From the NCBI RefSeq assembly GCF_003581645.1, contig NZ_QXFK01000015.1:1-64000 (forward strand): DNA of 64,000 nucleotides. Direction: 5' to 3'. The stretch is from Pelagerythrobacter aerophilus. Its GTDB lineage: Bacteria > Pseudomonadota > Alphaproteobacteria > Sphingomonadales > Sphingomonadaceae. A program made the translations under genes and the position numbers. This document shows, in pieces, positions 43,625-51,817 of this stretch (position 1 is the first letter of the stretch; each line of letters begins with the position of its first letter). Below the pieces are notes generated by a model. It worked only from the letters and a program-made list of their open reading frames with translations. It had not been told where the DNA came from and did no database searches.

Positions 43625-45136
43625 ATGACGGCTTTCGGCAGGAAGAACGGGCCGGGTGGGATGCCCGGGGCACGTCCCTCCTTCGGTGTGGCGCGGCCCA
43701 TGAAGGGAGGCGAAGGACGCCGTGCGCCGGAGTCCGGCGGCGAGCAATTTCCACCTCTTCCGGGCGATAATGCCGCCGCCCCATCGGAAACCGCTGCGCC
43801 GAACAAGTCCGACGCCCTGACGCGCCTGGCGGACCGCGCCAACGCGGTTCACCAACAAACCGAGATCGGCGGCTTCGAGGCGAGCGTCCACAAGATCAAG
43901 GAACAGGTCCTCCCCCGCCTGCTCGAGCGCGTGGATCCCGAAGCGGCCGCGACCCTGACGAAGGACGAGTTGAGCGAAGAATTCCGCCCGATCATCATGG
44001 AGGTGCTGGCCGAGCTCAAGGTCACGCTCAACCGGCGCGAGCAGTTCGCGCTGGAGAAGGTGCTGATCGACGAACTGCTCGGCTTCGGCCCGCTGGAGGA
44101 GTTGCTCAACGACCCTGATGTCTCGGACATAATGGTCAACGGCCCCGACCAGACCTACATCGAAAAGAAGGGCAAGCTGGTCGTCGCGCCGATCAAGTTC
44201 CGCGACGAACAGCACTTGTTCCAAATCGCGCAGCGCATAGTGAATCAGGTCGGCCGCCGCGTCGATCAGACGACCCCGCTGGCCGACGCGCGCCTCAAGG
44301 ACGGCAGCCGCGTCAACGTGATCGTGCCGCCGCTCTCGCTGCGTGGCACTGCGATCTCGATCCGCAAATTCTCCGAGAAGCCGATCACCATCGACATGCT
44401 GCGCGACTTCGGGTCGATGAGCGACAAGATGGCAACGGCGCTCAAGATTGCGGGCGCCTGCAGAATGAACATCGTCATCTCCGGCGGCACCGGCTCGGGC
44501 AAGACGACGATGCTGAACGCCCTGTCGAAGATGATCGACCCGGGTGAACGCGTGCTGACGATCGAGGACGCTGCCGAGCTTCGCCTGCAGCAGCCGCACT
44601 GGCTGCCGCTCGAAACCCGTCCGCCGAACCTCGAGGGGCAGGGCGCGATCACCATCGGCGATCTGGTCAAGAACGCTCTGCGTATGCGCCCGGACCGCAT
44701 CATCCTGGGCGAAATCCGCGGCGCGGAGTGCTTCGACCTGCTTGCGGCGATGAACACGGGCCACGACGGATCGATGTGCACCCTGCACGCCAACAGCCCG
44801 CGCGAATGCCTCGGCCGTATGGAAAACATGATTCTGATGGGCGACATCAAGATCCCGAAGGAGGCGATCAGCCGCCAGATCGCGGAATCGGTCGATCTTA
44901 TCGTGCAGGTGAAGCGCCTGCGCGACGGTTCGCGCCGCACGACCAACGTCACCGAGGTTATCGGGATGGAAGGCGACGTGATCGTCACCCAGGAACTCTT
45001 CAAGTTCGAGTACCTGGACGAGAGCGAAGATGGCAAGATCCTGGGAGAGTTCCGCAGTTCGGGCCTGCGTCCCTACACGCTGGAGAAGGCACGCCAGTTC
45101 GGGTTCGATCAGGCCTACCTCGAAGCCTGTCTCTAG
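43625..45136 (+). CDS. cpaF: CpaF/TadA-family type IV pilus assembly ATPase
   Basis: 503 residues from the ATG at 43625 (GGGGTTTGGGA upstream); the frame extends to 43589 without a good start. The ATPase part has DEQHLFQIAQRIVNQVGRRV, Walker A ISGGTGSGKTTML near 280, an Asp box VLTIEDAAELRLQQ, a Walker B-like RPDRIILGEIRG and the histidine box. It powers assembly of Flp/Tad pili or secretion. The gene is alone: cpaE is not upstream and tadB/C are not downstream, and the next gene is convergent 3 bp away. Confidence 0.95.
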   Translation: MTAFGRKNGPGGMPGARPSFGVARPMKGGEGRRAPESGGEQFPPLPGDNAAAPSETAAPNKSDALTRLADRANAVHQQTEIGGFEASVHKIKEQVLPRLLERVDPEAAATLTKDELSEEFRPIIMEVLAELKVTLNRREQFALEKVLIDELLGFGPLEELLNDPDVSDIMVNGPDQTYIEKKGKLVVAPIKFRDEQHLFQIAQRIVNQVGRRVDQTTPLADARLKDGSRVNVIVPPLSLRGTAISIRKFSEKPITIDMLRDFGSMSDKMATALKIAGACRMNIVISGGTGSGKTTMLNALSKMIDPGERVLTIEDAAELRLQQPHWLPLETRPPNLEGQGAITIGDLVKNALRMRPDRIILGEIRGAECFDLLAAMNTGHDGSMCTLHANSPRECLGRMENMILMGDIKIPKEAISRQIAESVDLIVQVKRLRDGSRRTTNVTEVIGMEGDVIVTQELFKFEYLDESEDGKILGEFRSSGLRPYTLEKARQFGFDQAYLEACL

Positions 45137-45139
45137 GCA

Positions 45140-45370
45140 CTAGCTGGCGAACAGCCCTTTCACCGCCAGCACGATCAGACCGCCGCCGACCAGCGTGGAG
45201 GTCAGGAAGATGGCGCGCCACGGGACCCAGCCTACGCTGTCTATCCGGCTGCGCCGGTTTCGCCGGATTTCCGCGAGCGTCGCGACAAGTGCGATACCGA
45301 TGCAGCCGAGACCCCAGAGACCGATGATTTCCGCCTCGCTGGCGAACGTCAGAAAGTGGCCGATGCTCAT
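45140..45370 (-). CDS. Small membrane protein of unknown function
   Basis: 76 residues from the ATG at 45370 (MSIGHFLTFASEAEIIG). Two hydrophobic segments, IIGLWGLGCIGIALVATLAEI and AIFLTSTLVGGGLIVLAV, flank an Arg-rich loop (RRNRRSR). Not recognised. It is convergent with cpaF and divergent from the entericidin-like gene. Confidence 0.65.
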   Translation of the reverse strand: MSIGHFLTFASEAEIIGLWGLGCIGIALVATLAEIRRNRRSRIDSVGWVPWRAIFLTSTLVGGGLIVLAVKGLFAS

Positions 45371-45489
45371 CGCGGCGCGATATGGGCGGTGCTCCGACGC
45401 TCGGCAAGCGGAGGGCTGCCGGAACCCCGGCCGCGACATGGCGTTTTTTCTCCATCTGCTCTCAGCGAGCACTGAAGGAGTACCATGCC

Positions 45490-45618
45490 ATGATCCGCAA
45501 GATTCTACTCGCCGCGGGGATTGCCGCGTTCTCTCTCGCCGCCACGGCCTGCAACACGGTCAAGGGCGTAGGCGAAGACATCGAGTCCGTCGGTGAAGCC
45601 GGCGACGAGGTCGTCTGA
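45490..45618 (+). CDS. Entericidin-like small lipoprotein
   Basis: 42 residues: MIRKILLAAGIAAFSLAATA with a lipobox before Cys21, then CNTVKGVGEDIESVGEAGDE. This matches the entericidin A/B family of tiny envelope lipoproteins. GAAGGAGTACC precedes the ATG at 45490. Function in alphaproteobacteria is not well defined. Confidence 0.9.
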   Translation: MIRKILLAAGIAAFSLAATACNTVKGVGEDIESVGEAGDEVV

Positions 45619-45689
45619 TCTGACGCGATAGACAGCCCGGCTCTGGGCCACAGGCGCCCGTCGGAGCGATCCGGCGGGCGTATTTGTAG

Positions 45690-46286
45690 CTAGCTGCGGC
45701 GGCGATAGACCAGAATGAGGTTGTTGGCCGGCATCGCGTACCGAGCGGATCGGATGAAACCCTCGTCCCGCGCCTGCGCGTCCACTGCCGCACGGTCGCG
45801 TAGTCCCCATGCGGGATTGCGAGAGCGAAGGTTAGCATCGAACGCCAGGTTCGATTCTACCGTCTCGACTTCGGGTTCCGTGAAGGGGCCGTAGACGATC
45901 AGCGGCGCATCCTTTGGCAGGATCGCCGCCGCGCCTGCGAATAAGCCTTCGGTGGCCGCCCACGGGCTGATGTGGATCATGTTGATGCACACGACAGCGT
46001 CTGCCTGCGCGGCCGGCCACGGTAGCGAGGATGCGTCCAGTTCGATGGGCGGCAGCAGGTTCCCAGTGCCCTCCTCTTCCCGCCACACCGCAATCGAAGC
46101 GAGTGCGTCGAACTCACGATCGCTCGGTTGCCATACCAGATGCGGAAATCGGCGCGCGAAGAACAGCGCGTGCTCACCCGAACCGCTGGCGATCTCGAGC
46201 ACGGTCCCGTGCGCCGGCAGCTCGCCGTCGAGCACGGCCGCGATCGGCCCGCTGTTGCGCCCGGTGGCGGGTGCGTGGCGCTTCAT
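45690..46286 (-). CDS. DUF938-family SAM-dependent methyltransferase
   Basis: 198 residues from the ATG at 46286, which overlaps the upstream gene by 4 bp. The SAM-binding motif is VLEIASGSGEHALFFARRF near residue 29; the family signatures CINMIHISPW and YGPFTEPEVETV-x-SN are present. Substrate unknown. It is the last of a run of minus-strand genes from the racemase through dgt. Confidence 0.88.
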   Translation of the reverse strand: MKRHAPATGRNSGPIAAVLDGELPAHGTVLEIASGSGEHALFFARRFPHLVWQPSDREFDALASIAVWREEEGTGNLLPPIELDASSLPWPAAQADAVVCINMIHISPWAATEGLFAGAAAILPKDAPLIVYGPFTEPEVETVESNLAFDANLRSRNPAWGLRDRAAVDAQARDEGFIRSARYAMPANNLILVYRRRS

Positions 46287-46744
46287 TCCCACCTGCCCGA
46301 AGCACGCGCGCGGCGTTCCCTTATGGCGAGCCAAATCAGAAGACCGATCGGCCCGACCAGAAAGGTCGCGAGCAGGATAGGCGCCTGCGCGATCCGGGAG
46401 AAACCTTTCGCATCGGCGTCGCGCGCGATCCATAGGCCGACGAACAGGTCGAAGGCGAGATAGTGCGTCCAGCCGAGCACGATCGCACCGTCGGAGCGGA
46501 ACAGCGCCTTGATGCCCGCAAGCGAAATTTCCGTAAGATCAGGCGATGTCGCCCCTACGTCGCGCAGCGGATCGACCGTGCCCGTCACCAGCAGGACGAG
46601 CAAGACCGCATAAATCAGGCATAGCAGAGCAATACCGAGGTAGAGCACGCTGGCCATGGCGAACGGGCGACGCGGGAGGAACAGTAGAATAGCCCACGCG
46701 GCGAGCGCTACGAGATTGGTCGCACCGAAGATCGCTGGCCACAT
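46283..46744 (-). CDS. ABA4-like (DUF4281) membrane protein
   Basis: 153 residues with four membrane segments and the family sequence IVLGWTHYLAFDLFVGLWIARDA. ABA4-like proteins in plants act in neoxanthin formation; in carotenoid-producing Sphingomonadales the role is unknown. Coupled to the methyltransferase gene by an ATGA overlap. Confidence 0.85.
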   Translation of the reverse strand: MWPAIFGATNLVALAAWAILLFLPRRPFAMASVLYLGIALLCLIYAVLLVLLVTGTVDPLRDVGATSPDLTEISLAGIKALFRSDGAIVLGWTHYLAFDLFVGLWIARDADAKGFSRIAQAPILLATFLVGPIGLLIWLAIRERRARASGRWE

Positions 46745-46765
46745 CGCACATCCCCCCTTTCTGCG

Positions 46766-47461
46766 TCAGGCATCGACGGGCTGCGGGAACTCGCGCGCGG
46801 CCCGGCGAATACCGTCATTATCGTGGATGAAGCGGCCAGCCGCCTTGCGCATCGTCAGCCCCAGCGCTGCCTCCGCGACGGTTTGCACCGGGATCGAGCG
46901 GAACTGCCGCATTCCGCCGCGAAGGAAGAAGTCAGTCAGCGGGCTCATGGCAATGCCGATCCGCTCGCCCGGGCGGCGCTCACCACCGCGAGCTCCTCGC
47001 AGCAGGCCGGGGCGCAGGATGTCGAGGCGCTTCAGCCCCACTTTGGCAAGATCGCGCTCCATCTCGGCTTTCACGCGCAGGTAGAACGTCTTGGACGCGA
47101 GCGAGGCGCCGGCCGAGCTGACCACGACCATCCGCTCGATACCGTGCTCCTTCGCCGCGCGCGCCGTCTCGAGCACGAGATCGTGATCGACCGCGCGAAA
47201 GGCTGTCTCGTCCTCCCCCGCCTGACGCCAGGTCGTGCCCAGCGCACAGATCAGCGCCTTGGGCCGCACAGCCTCGAACACCTCGCCCCAGTGCGCTGGA
47301 TCGGCGACGAACATCTCCATTCGCACACCTTGCGGCAGCGGAACCTCGCGCCGTGAGAGCCCCACGAGACGGAAGTCCTCGCGCCCGATCGAGAGGTTGA
47401 TGATCGTATTGCCGATCAAGCCCGTCGAGCCGACCAGCCCGATGCGCAGCAACTCAGACAT
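46766..47461 (-). CDS. NAD(P)-binding Rossmann protein (atypical SDR, TIP30/HTATIP2-like)
   Basis: 231 residues with the nucleotide motif GLVGSTGLIGNTI at 8-20, ICALGTTWRQAG and VVVSSAGASLASKTFYLRVKAEMER, the latter resembling the YxxxK region of TIP30-like atypical SDRs. Its start overlaps the dgt stop by 8 bp, so it is translated as part of the dgt operon. Substrate unknown. Confidence 0.85.
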   Translation of the reverse strand: MSELLRIGLVGSTGLIGNTIINLSIGREDFRLVGLSRREVPLPQGVRMEMFVADPAHWGEVFEAVRPKALICALGTTWRQAGEDETAFRAVDHDLVLETARAAKEHGIERMVVVSSAGASLASKTFYLRVKAEMERDLAKVGLKRLDILRPGLLRGARGGERRPGERIGIAMSPLTDFFLRGGMRQFRSIPVQTVAEAALGLTMRKAAGRFIHDNDGIRRAAREFPQPVDA

Positions 47462-48614
47462 TGCTCAGACCTTCGGGTCTGCGGCCGAATATCCGTGCGT
47501 ACTGATCGATCGCGAAGCGGTCCGTCATGCCCGCGATAAAATCGCCGATATGCCTTGCCCGCGCTGGTTGCTCCGCAGGCAAGGCGGCACGCCAGGGAGC
47601 GGGCAGTGCTGCAGGGTCGGCGGCGTAGGCGGTATAGAGCCGCGCGACGACGTCCCGCGCGCGCTCGGCGGTCGCGAGCTGTTCGGGGTGGAAATAGAGC
47701 CGCTCGTACATGAAGCGTTTCAGCCGCCGCTCCCGCGCTTCCATCGCGGGTGAGAATGTAGCAAGAGCGCGTCCGGCGGCGCGCACGTCGTCGATCGTCG
47801 CCACGTCTCGCGTGGCGCGCTGCGTCTGCGCGATAACGTCATTCACCATCAAGCCGATCTGCACCCTCACCAGTTCGCGCAACTGGCGCTCGCGCGGGGC
47901 GTTGGGGAAGCGCTTTTCGACCTCGCGCCACTGGTCTGCGACGAAATCGAGCGAGAGCAGGTCGTCAAGGGCGAGAAAGCCGGCTCGCAGCCCGTCGTCT
48001 ATGTCATGGTTGTCGTAGGCGATGTCGTCCGCCACTGCGGCGACCTGCGCCTCGAGCGAGGGATAGCGGCTGAGATCGAGCGGGAATGCGGCATTCAGTT
48101 CGGTCAGCGCCCAGCCCGGCTCCGCAACGGGGCCGTTGTGCTTTGCCAGACCTTCCAGGAGTTCCCATGTGAGATTCAGACCGTCGTGTTCGCAATAGGG
48201 GCTTTCGAGCCGCATCAGCACACGCAGGGCCTGCGCATTGTGGTCGAACCCGCCCTCGCCTTCCGTCGCCTGCCGCAGCGCATCTTCTCCGGCATGACCG
48301 AACGGCGGATGTCCGATATCGTGCGCCAGGCACAGCGCCTCGGTCAGGTCTTCGTCGAGCCCCAGGGCACGCGCAATCACCCGTCCGATCTGCGCGACTT
48401 CGAGGCTATGCGTCAGCCGCGTACGATAATGATCGCCATCGGGTGCGATGAAGACTTGCGTCTTGGAGCGAAGACGGCGGAAGGCGATTGAATGGATGAT
48501 CCGGTCGCGGTCGCGCTGGAATTCGCTGCGCGGACCGCGCACCCCGGAGCGATCCTCGGGAAATTCACGGCCGCGCGAGGCGGCAGGGTCGGCAGCAAAC
48601 GGCGCGCGGGTCAT
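47454..48614 (-). CDS. dgt: Deoxyguanosinetriphosphate triphosphohydrolase-like protein
   Basis: 386 residues of the HD superfamily. The metal site is built from RTRLTHSLEVAQIGRV (His), CLAHDIGHPPFGHAGE (His-Asp) and AVADDIAYDNHDIDDGL (Asp). It hydrolyses dNTPs to deoxynucleosides and triphosphate, helping to control dNTP pools. Length and the N-terminal segment GPRSEFQRDRDRIIHSIAFRR fit the alphaproteobacterial group of type 2 dGTPase-like proteins. Confidence 0.95.
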   Translation of the reverse strand: MTRAPFAADPAASRGREFPEDRSGVRGPRSEFQRDRDRIIHSIAFRRLRSKTQVFIAPDGDHYRTRLTHSLEVAQIGRVIARALGLDEDLTEALCLAHDIGHPPFGHAGEDALRQATEGEGGFDHNAQALRVLMRLESPYCEHDGLNLTWELLEGLAKHNGPVAEPGWALTELNAAFPLDLSRYPSLEAQVAAVADDIAYDNHDIDDGLRAGFLALDDLLSLDFVADQWREVEKRFPNAPRERQLRELVRVQIGLMVNDVIAQTQRATRDVATIDDVRAAGRALATFSPAMEARERRLKRFMYERLYFHPEQLATAERARDVVARLYTAYAADPAALPAPWRAALPAEQPARARHIGDFIAGMTDRFAIDQYARIFGRRPEGLSNV

Positions 48615-48677
48615 GCGGCGCCGCCTAGGTCAGCCAAGCACGGGCGGCAACGGGAACAATCGAGCAACGCCGTCCGA

Positions 48678-49373
48678 TCAGCTTTCCTCCATGATCCAGT
48701 CGACCGCGGCCTCGCAGTGAATACGTGAGGAATCGAATATCGGCAGCACGTTGGCATCGACATCGACGATCATCTCGAGCTCGGTGCAGGCAAGTACGAT
48801 CGCCTCGGCGCCGTCCTGCTCCTTGCGGGTGATCATGGTCTTGAGCGCACGCTGCGCATTGCGGGAGGCCTTGCCCAGCATCAATTCGTCGTAAATGATG
48901 CGGTCGAGCTGCTCGACGTTATCCATGTCGGGCGCCAGCAGGTCGATCCCATGGGCGACGAGCCGCTGACGATAGAAGTTCTCGGTCATCACGTTGCGCG
49001 TACCGAAAAGCGCGGCATTCCCGACGCCATCCTCCTTCATCCGCTTGCCGACACACTCGGCGATATGGATGATCGGAATCGCGACCTGTGCTGCCACTTC
49101 GTCATAGATCTTGTGCATGGAATTGGCCGCGATCACGATGGCTGTCGCGCCCGCCCCTTCAAGCTGACGCGCGGACTCTCCGAGGACCTGTGCGGCCCGC
49201 TCCCAATCCTCTCGCTCGTGCAGGCCATGGAGCCGCCTGAAATCGAGGCTGTCGATTATCAATGGTGCGCTTGCCATCGGCTCCGCGCGACGCTGCACCA
49301 GACGGTTGATCCAGTCGTAGTAAATGCGGGTCGAAACCCAGCTCATGCCGCCGATCAGCCCCAATTTTCGCAA
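48678..49373 (-). CDS. Aspartate/glutamate racemase family protein (YgeA-like)
   Basis: 231 residues. Asp/Glu racemase fold with MRKLGLIGGMSWVSTRIYY at the start and the second active-site Cys196 in IVLACTELEMIV. The first active-site position, Cys in classical racemases and Thr83 in E. coli YgeA, reads Ala83 here (IVIAANSMHK). It may therefore act as an epimerase by a different residue or have another activity. It heads the minus-strand run leading to dgt. Confidence 0.88.
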   Translation of the reverse strand: MRKLGLIGGMSWVSTRIYYDWINRLVQRRAEPMASAPLIIDSLDFRRLHGLHEREDWERAAQVLGESARQLEGAGATAIVIAANSMHKIYDEVAAQVAIPIIHIAECVGKRMKEDGVGNAALFGTRNVMTENFYRQRLVAHGIDLLAPDMDNVEQLDRIIYDELMLGKASRNAQRALKTMITRKEQDGAEAIVLACTELEMIVDVDANVLPIFDSSRIHCEAAVDWIMEES

Positions 49374-49513
49374 ACGTCGATCCTTCCTGAAACGAAATCG
49401 TTCGCGCGGCCTTAGCGAAGTCCGATGTCAGCCGTCCACAGGCCGCGTGCACGGTTGAACGCTTGTCGCCGGCGCGCGCCGACTTGTCGCGACGGGCGGC
49501 GCTCAGTGGCTCG

Positions 49514-50542
49514 CTACGGCTCCAGACTGGAGATCCAGCGCTCTACGGCTTCGACCCCCTCGGGATCGACGGTCGCCTTGCCGAGTTCGGGCATGGCGAC
49601 GCCGGGCTCGGCACTGGCCATGCGGTGGGTGAGGATCGATTCCTCGGGCTTGCCCGGAACGACGTCGAACCGCAGGCCTCCCGAACCCCGCCCCGCCGCG
49701 ACGGGTCGCTTCATGATCCCGATGGCCGCCGGGTCGCGTTGCTCCCAGCGCAGATCGAGACCGGAGTTCGATGCCGTGGCGGATGGCCGGTGACAGTGGG
49801 CGCAGTTGACGTCCAGATAGGCGCGCGCCGCGTCAGCCGCGCTCGCTCCTTCGCGCGCTTCCCATAGCGGCAGCACATCGGCGCCGTCGGGCACGCGATC
49901 GAGCATGCCGCGCGCGACCATCTCGCTCAGCCAGGCGTGCGACAGATTGCGCGCCTTGGGACCGATCGGAATTACATCACCGGCGAGACCGTGACATTCC
50001 TTGCACTGGTTCTTGTTCGGCACGCGGTAGCTGATCGCCTCTCCGCGCGGAGTGACGAGATCGACCCGCGCGCCGGCAACCGCCAGCCGCGCCTCGGTCT
50101 GCTCCTCATTCCAGAGATAGGGCAATGCCAGCCAGCCGTCGGCGCGATGGAGCAGCACGCGCGTCTCGATCAGCCGGCGCACCCCGCCCTCGCCAAATGC
50201 GAAGGTCTTGATCAGCGCCGCTCCGACCGGGATCTCGAGCAATCCCTCACCGTCGGCCGAAGCGCTCGCACCCAGCGGCAGATAGATGAACCGCAGCTTC
50301 TCCGCACCGTCCGAATAGAGCGGCGTGTTGAGGCGGTAGGGAGTGACCCGTGCGGCGGGCGCTTGGGCCGGCGCATCGGCGAAGAAGCCGAACTCGGCGA
50401 GCGTTCGCGGCAACCCCTCCATTACCGCCGCATCGTTCACGGCGACGGGTCCGACCGCCGTCGCACGTTGTCCCGAATGCGCAGCGATGCTGCCGGTGAG
50501 GGCCAGGACCCCGGCCCCGAGCAGGATCGCCGCCCGTTTCAC
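49514..50542 (-). CDS. Periplasmic diheme c-type cytochrome-like protein (SO2930 family)
   Basis: 342 residues with a signal peptide (MKRAAILLGAGVLALTGSIAAH). Two haem-attachment motifs are visible: CKECH in NKNQCKECHGLAG and CAHCH in DVNCAHCHRPS. The rest matches the SO2930-type family, which is usually encoded beside a parallel beta-helix protein, as here: the ATG overlaps the beta-helix gene stop by 4 bp. Likely periplasmic electron-transfer or substrate-binding role; the substrate is not known. Confidence 0.88.
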   Translation of the reverse strand: MKRAAILLGAGVLALTGSIAAHSGQRATAVGPVAVNDAAVMEGLPRTLAEFGFFADAPAQAPAARVTPYRLNTPLYSDGAEKLRFIYLPLGASASADGEGLLEIPVGAALIKTFAFGEGGVRRLIETRVLLHRADGWLALPYLWNEEQTEARLAVAGARVDLVTPRGEAISYRVPNKNQCKECHGLAGDVIPIGPKARNLSHAWLSEMVARGMLDRVPDGADVLPLWEAREGASAADAARAYLDVNCAHCHRPSATASNSGLDLRWEQRDPAAIGIMKRPVAAGRGSGGLRFDVVPGKPEESILTHRMASAEPGVAMPELGKATVDPEGVEAVERWISSLEP

Positions 50543-51747
50543 TTGATCCGCGCCTCGAGGTCCGCGCTCGCACCCCAGCCTTCACTCGAGATCGGCTGGC
50601 CCGGACGCTCGACCTCGAGTGGCCCCGGCTGCGCACCTGCCATGCCCTTGCCCTGTTCGGTCAGGTTGAGCGACCAGCCCTTGAGATCGGGATGAACCCT
50701 GAGCGGGGTATACTCGGCACCGCCGTCGAGCAGGCCGTCCCACATGACCGGCGGCAGCGCCCCGCCGAACGCAGCCGTCAATTGCTCCGCGCCTTCGAGC
50801 TGCGGGTCGGTGCCGCCTGCATCGACTGCGTTCCACGCAACCGTGACCTCGCGCGGATAGGGATTGTAGCTCGCATCCTCGAACGGGAGCGGATAGGCGA
50901 TCACCATGACCGGCGCAGTGGGATTGTCGTAGAGCAGGTTCTGCCCGACCCAGACGTTCTCGTTCGCCATTACCATCACGCCTGTGCCGCGCGGCACGGT
51001 GGCGACGATATTGCCCTCCGGCGCGAAATTGGGCGTGGTGTTCGCGGCGACGAGGTTGTCGCGCACGATCACGTTGCCGCCCCCCATCACCGGCAGGTTC
51101 GGCAGATCGAACACCAGGATGCCGCCAGTGTTGCGGCTGACGAAGTTGCGCTCGACGATCGCGTCGCGGCTGTTCTCGATCTCGATCCCGGCGACGTTGT
51201 CGGTCGCGACCGAATTGCGCACGGTGATCTTGCTCGACTGACCGACATAGATCCCCGCGTCCGATGCACCCGAAACCTCGGTGCCGTCGATCAGGATATT
51301 GGTGCTCTCGACCGGATAGATCCCGTAAGCGCCGTTCGTCGGCTTCGGTCCTCCGGTCCAGGTGACGCGGATCGCGTGATAGACGATGTTATCGGCGCCC
51401 TTGGACTTGATCCCGTCGCCCTTGGGGTTCTCGACCGCGAAATCGCGCAGCGTGACGCCGTCGGAGGTCACGAGCAGGCCTTCGCCCGATCCCTGCTGGC
51501 CGGTGTAGTCGAGGATCGTCGCCTCCATCCCCGCGCCCCGCACGGTGACGTTGTCGACATCCAGCGAAAGCCCGTCGGCCAATTCGAAACGGCCTGCGCC
51601 GAGCGCAATCTCGTCGCCCGGCTGGGCAAGGATCAGCGCCTCCTGGAGGCGCTCCTGAGCCCCTTCCCCGGGCTCGACGGCGATAGTCTCGGCAAGAACG
51701 GGTGCGGCGCTCGCAAGCGCAAGTGCGACAATCGACAGTCTGATCAT
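50539..51747 (-). CDS. Periplasmic parallel beta-helix repeat protein
   Basis: 402 residues with a signal peptide (MIRLSIVALALASAAPVLA). The body shows right-handed beta-helix repeats (for example GIKSKGADNIVYHAIRVTW, then NILIDGTEVSGASDAGIYVG and NSRDAIVERNFVSRNTGGI). It is the regular partner of SO2930-type diheme proteins, and the two genes overlap by 4 bp. Confidence 0.9.
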   Translation of the reverse strand: MIRLSIVALALASAAPVLAETIAVEPGEGAQERLQEALILAQPGDEIALGAGRFELADGLSLDVDNVTVRGAGMEATILDYTGQQGSGEGLLVTSDGVTLRDFAVENPKGDGIKSKGADNIVYHAIRVTWTGGPKPTNGAYGIYPVESTNILIDGTEVSGASDAGIYVGQSSKITVRNSVATDNVAGIEIENSRDAIVERNFVSRNTGGILVFDLPNLPVMGGGNVIVRDNLVAANTTPNFAPEGNIVATVPRGTGVMVMANENVWVGQNLLYDNPTAPVMVIAYPLPFEDASYNPYPREVTVAWNAVDAGGTDPQLEGAEQLTAAFGGALPPVMWDGLLDGGAEYTPLRVHPDLKGWSLNLTEQGKGMAGAQPGPLEVERPGQPISSEGWGASADLEARIK

Positions 51748-51817
51748 GTGAGTCTCTCCCCTGCAACCTATTCTGCCGCGCAGTGGGAGGATTGCAAGCT
51801 GTCCGTGGAGGAGAGGC

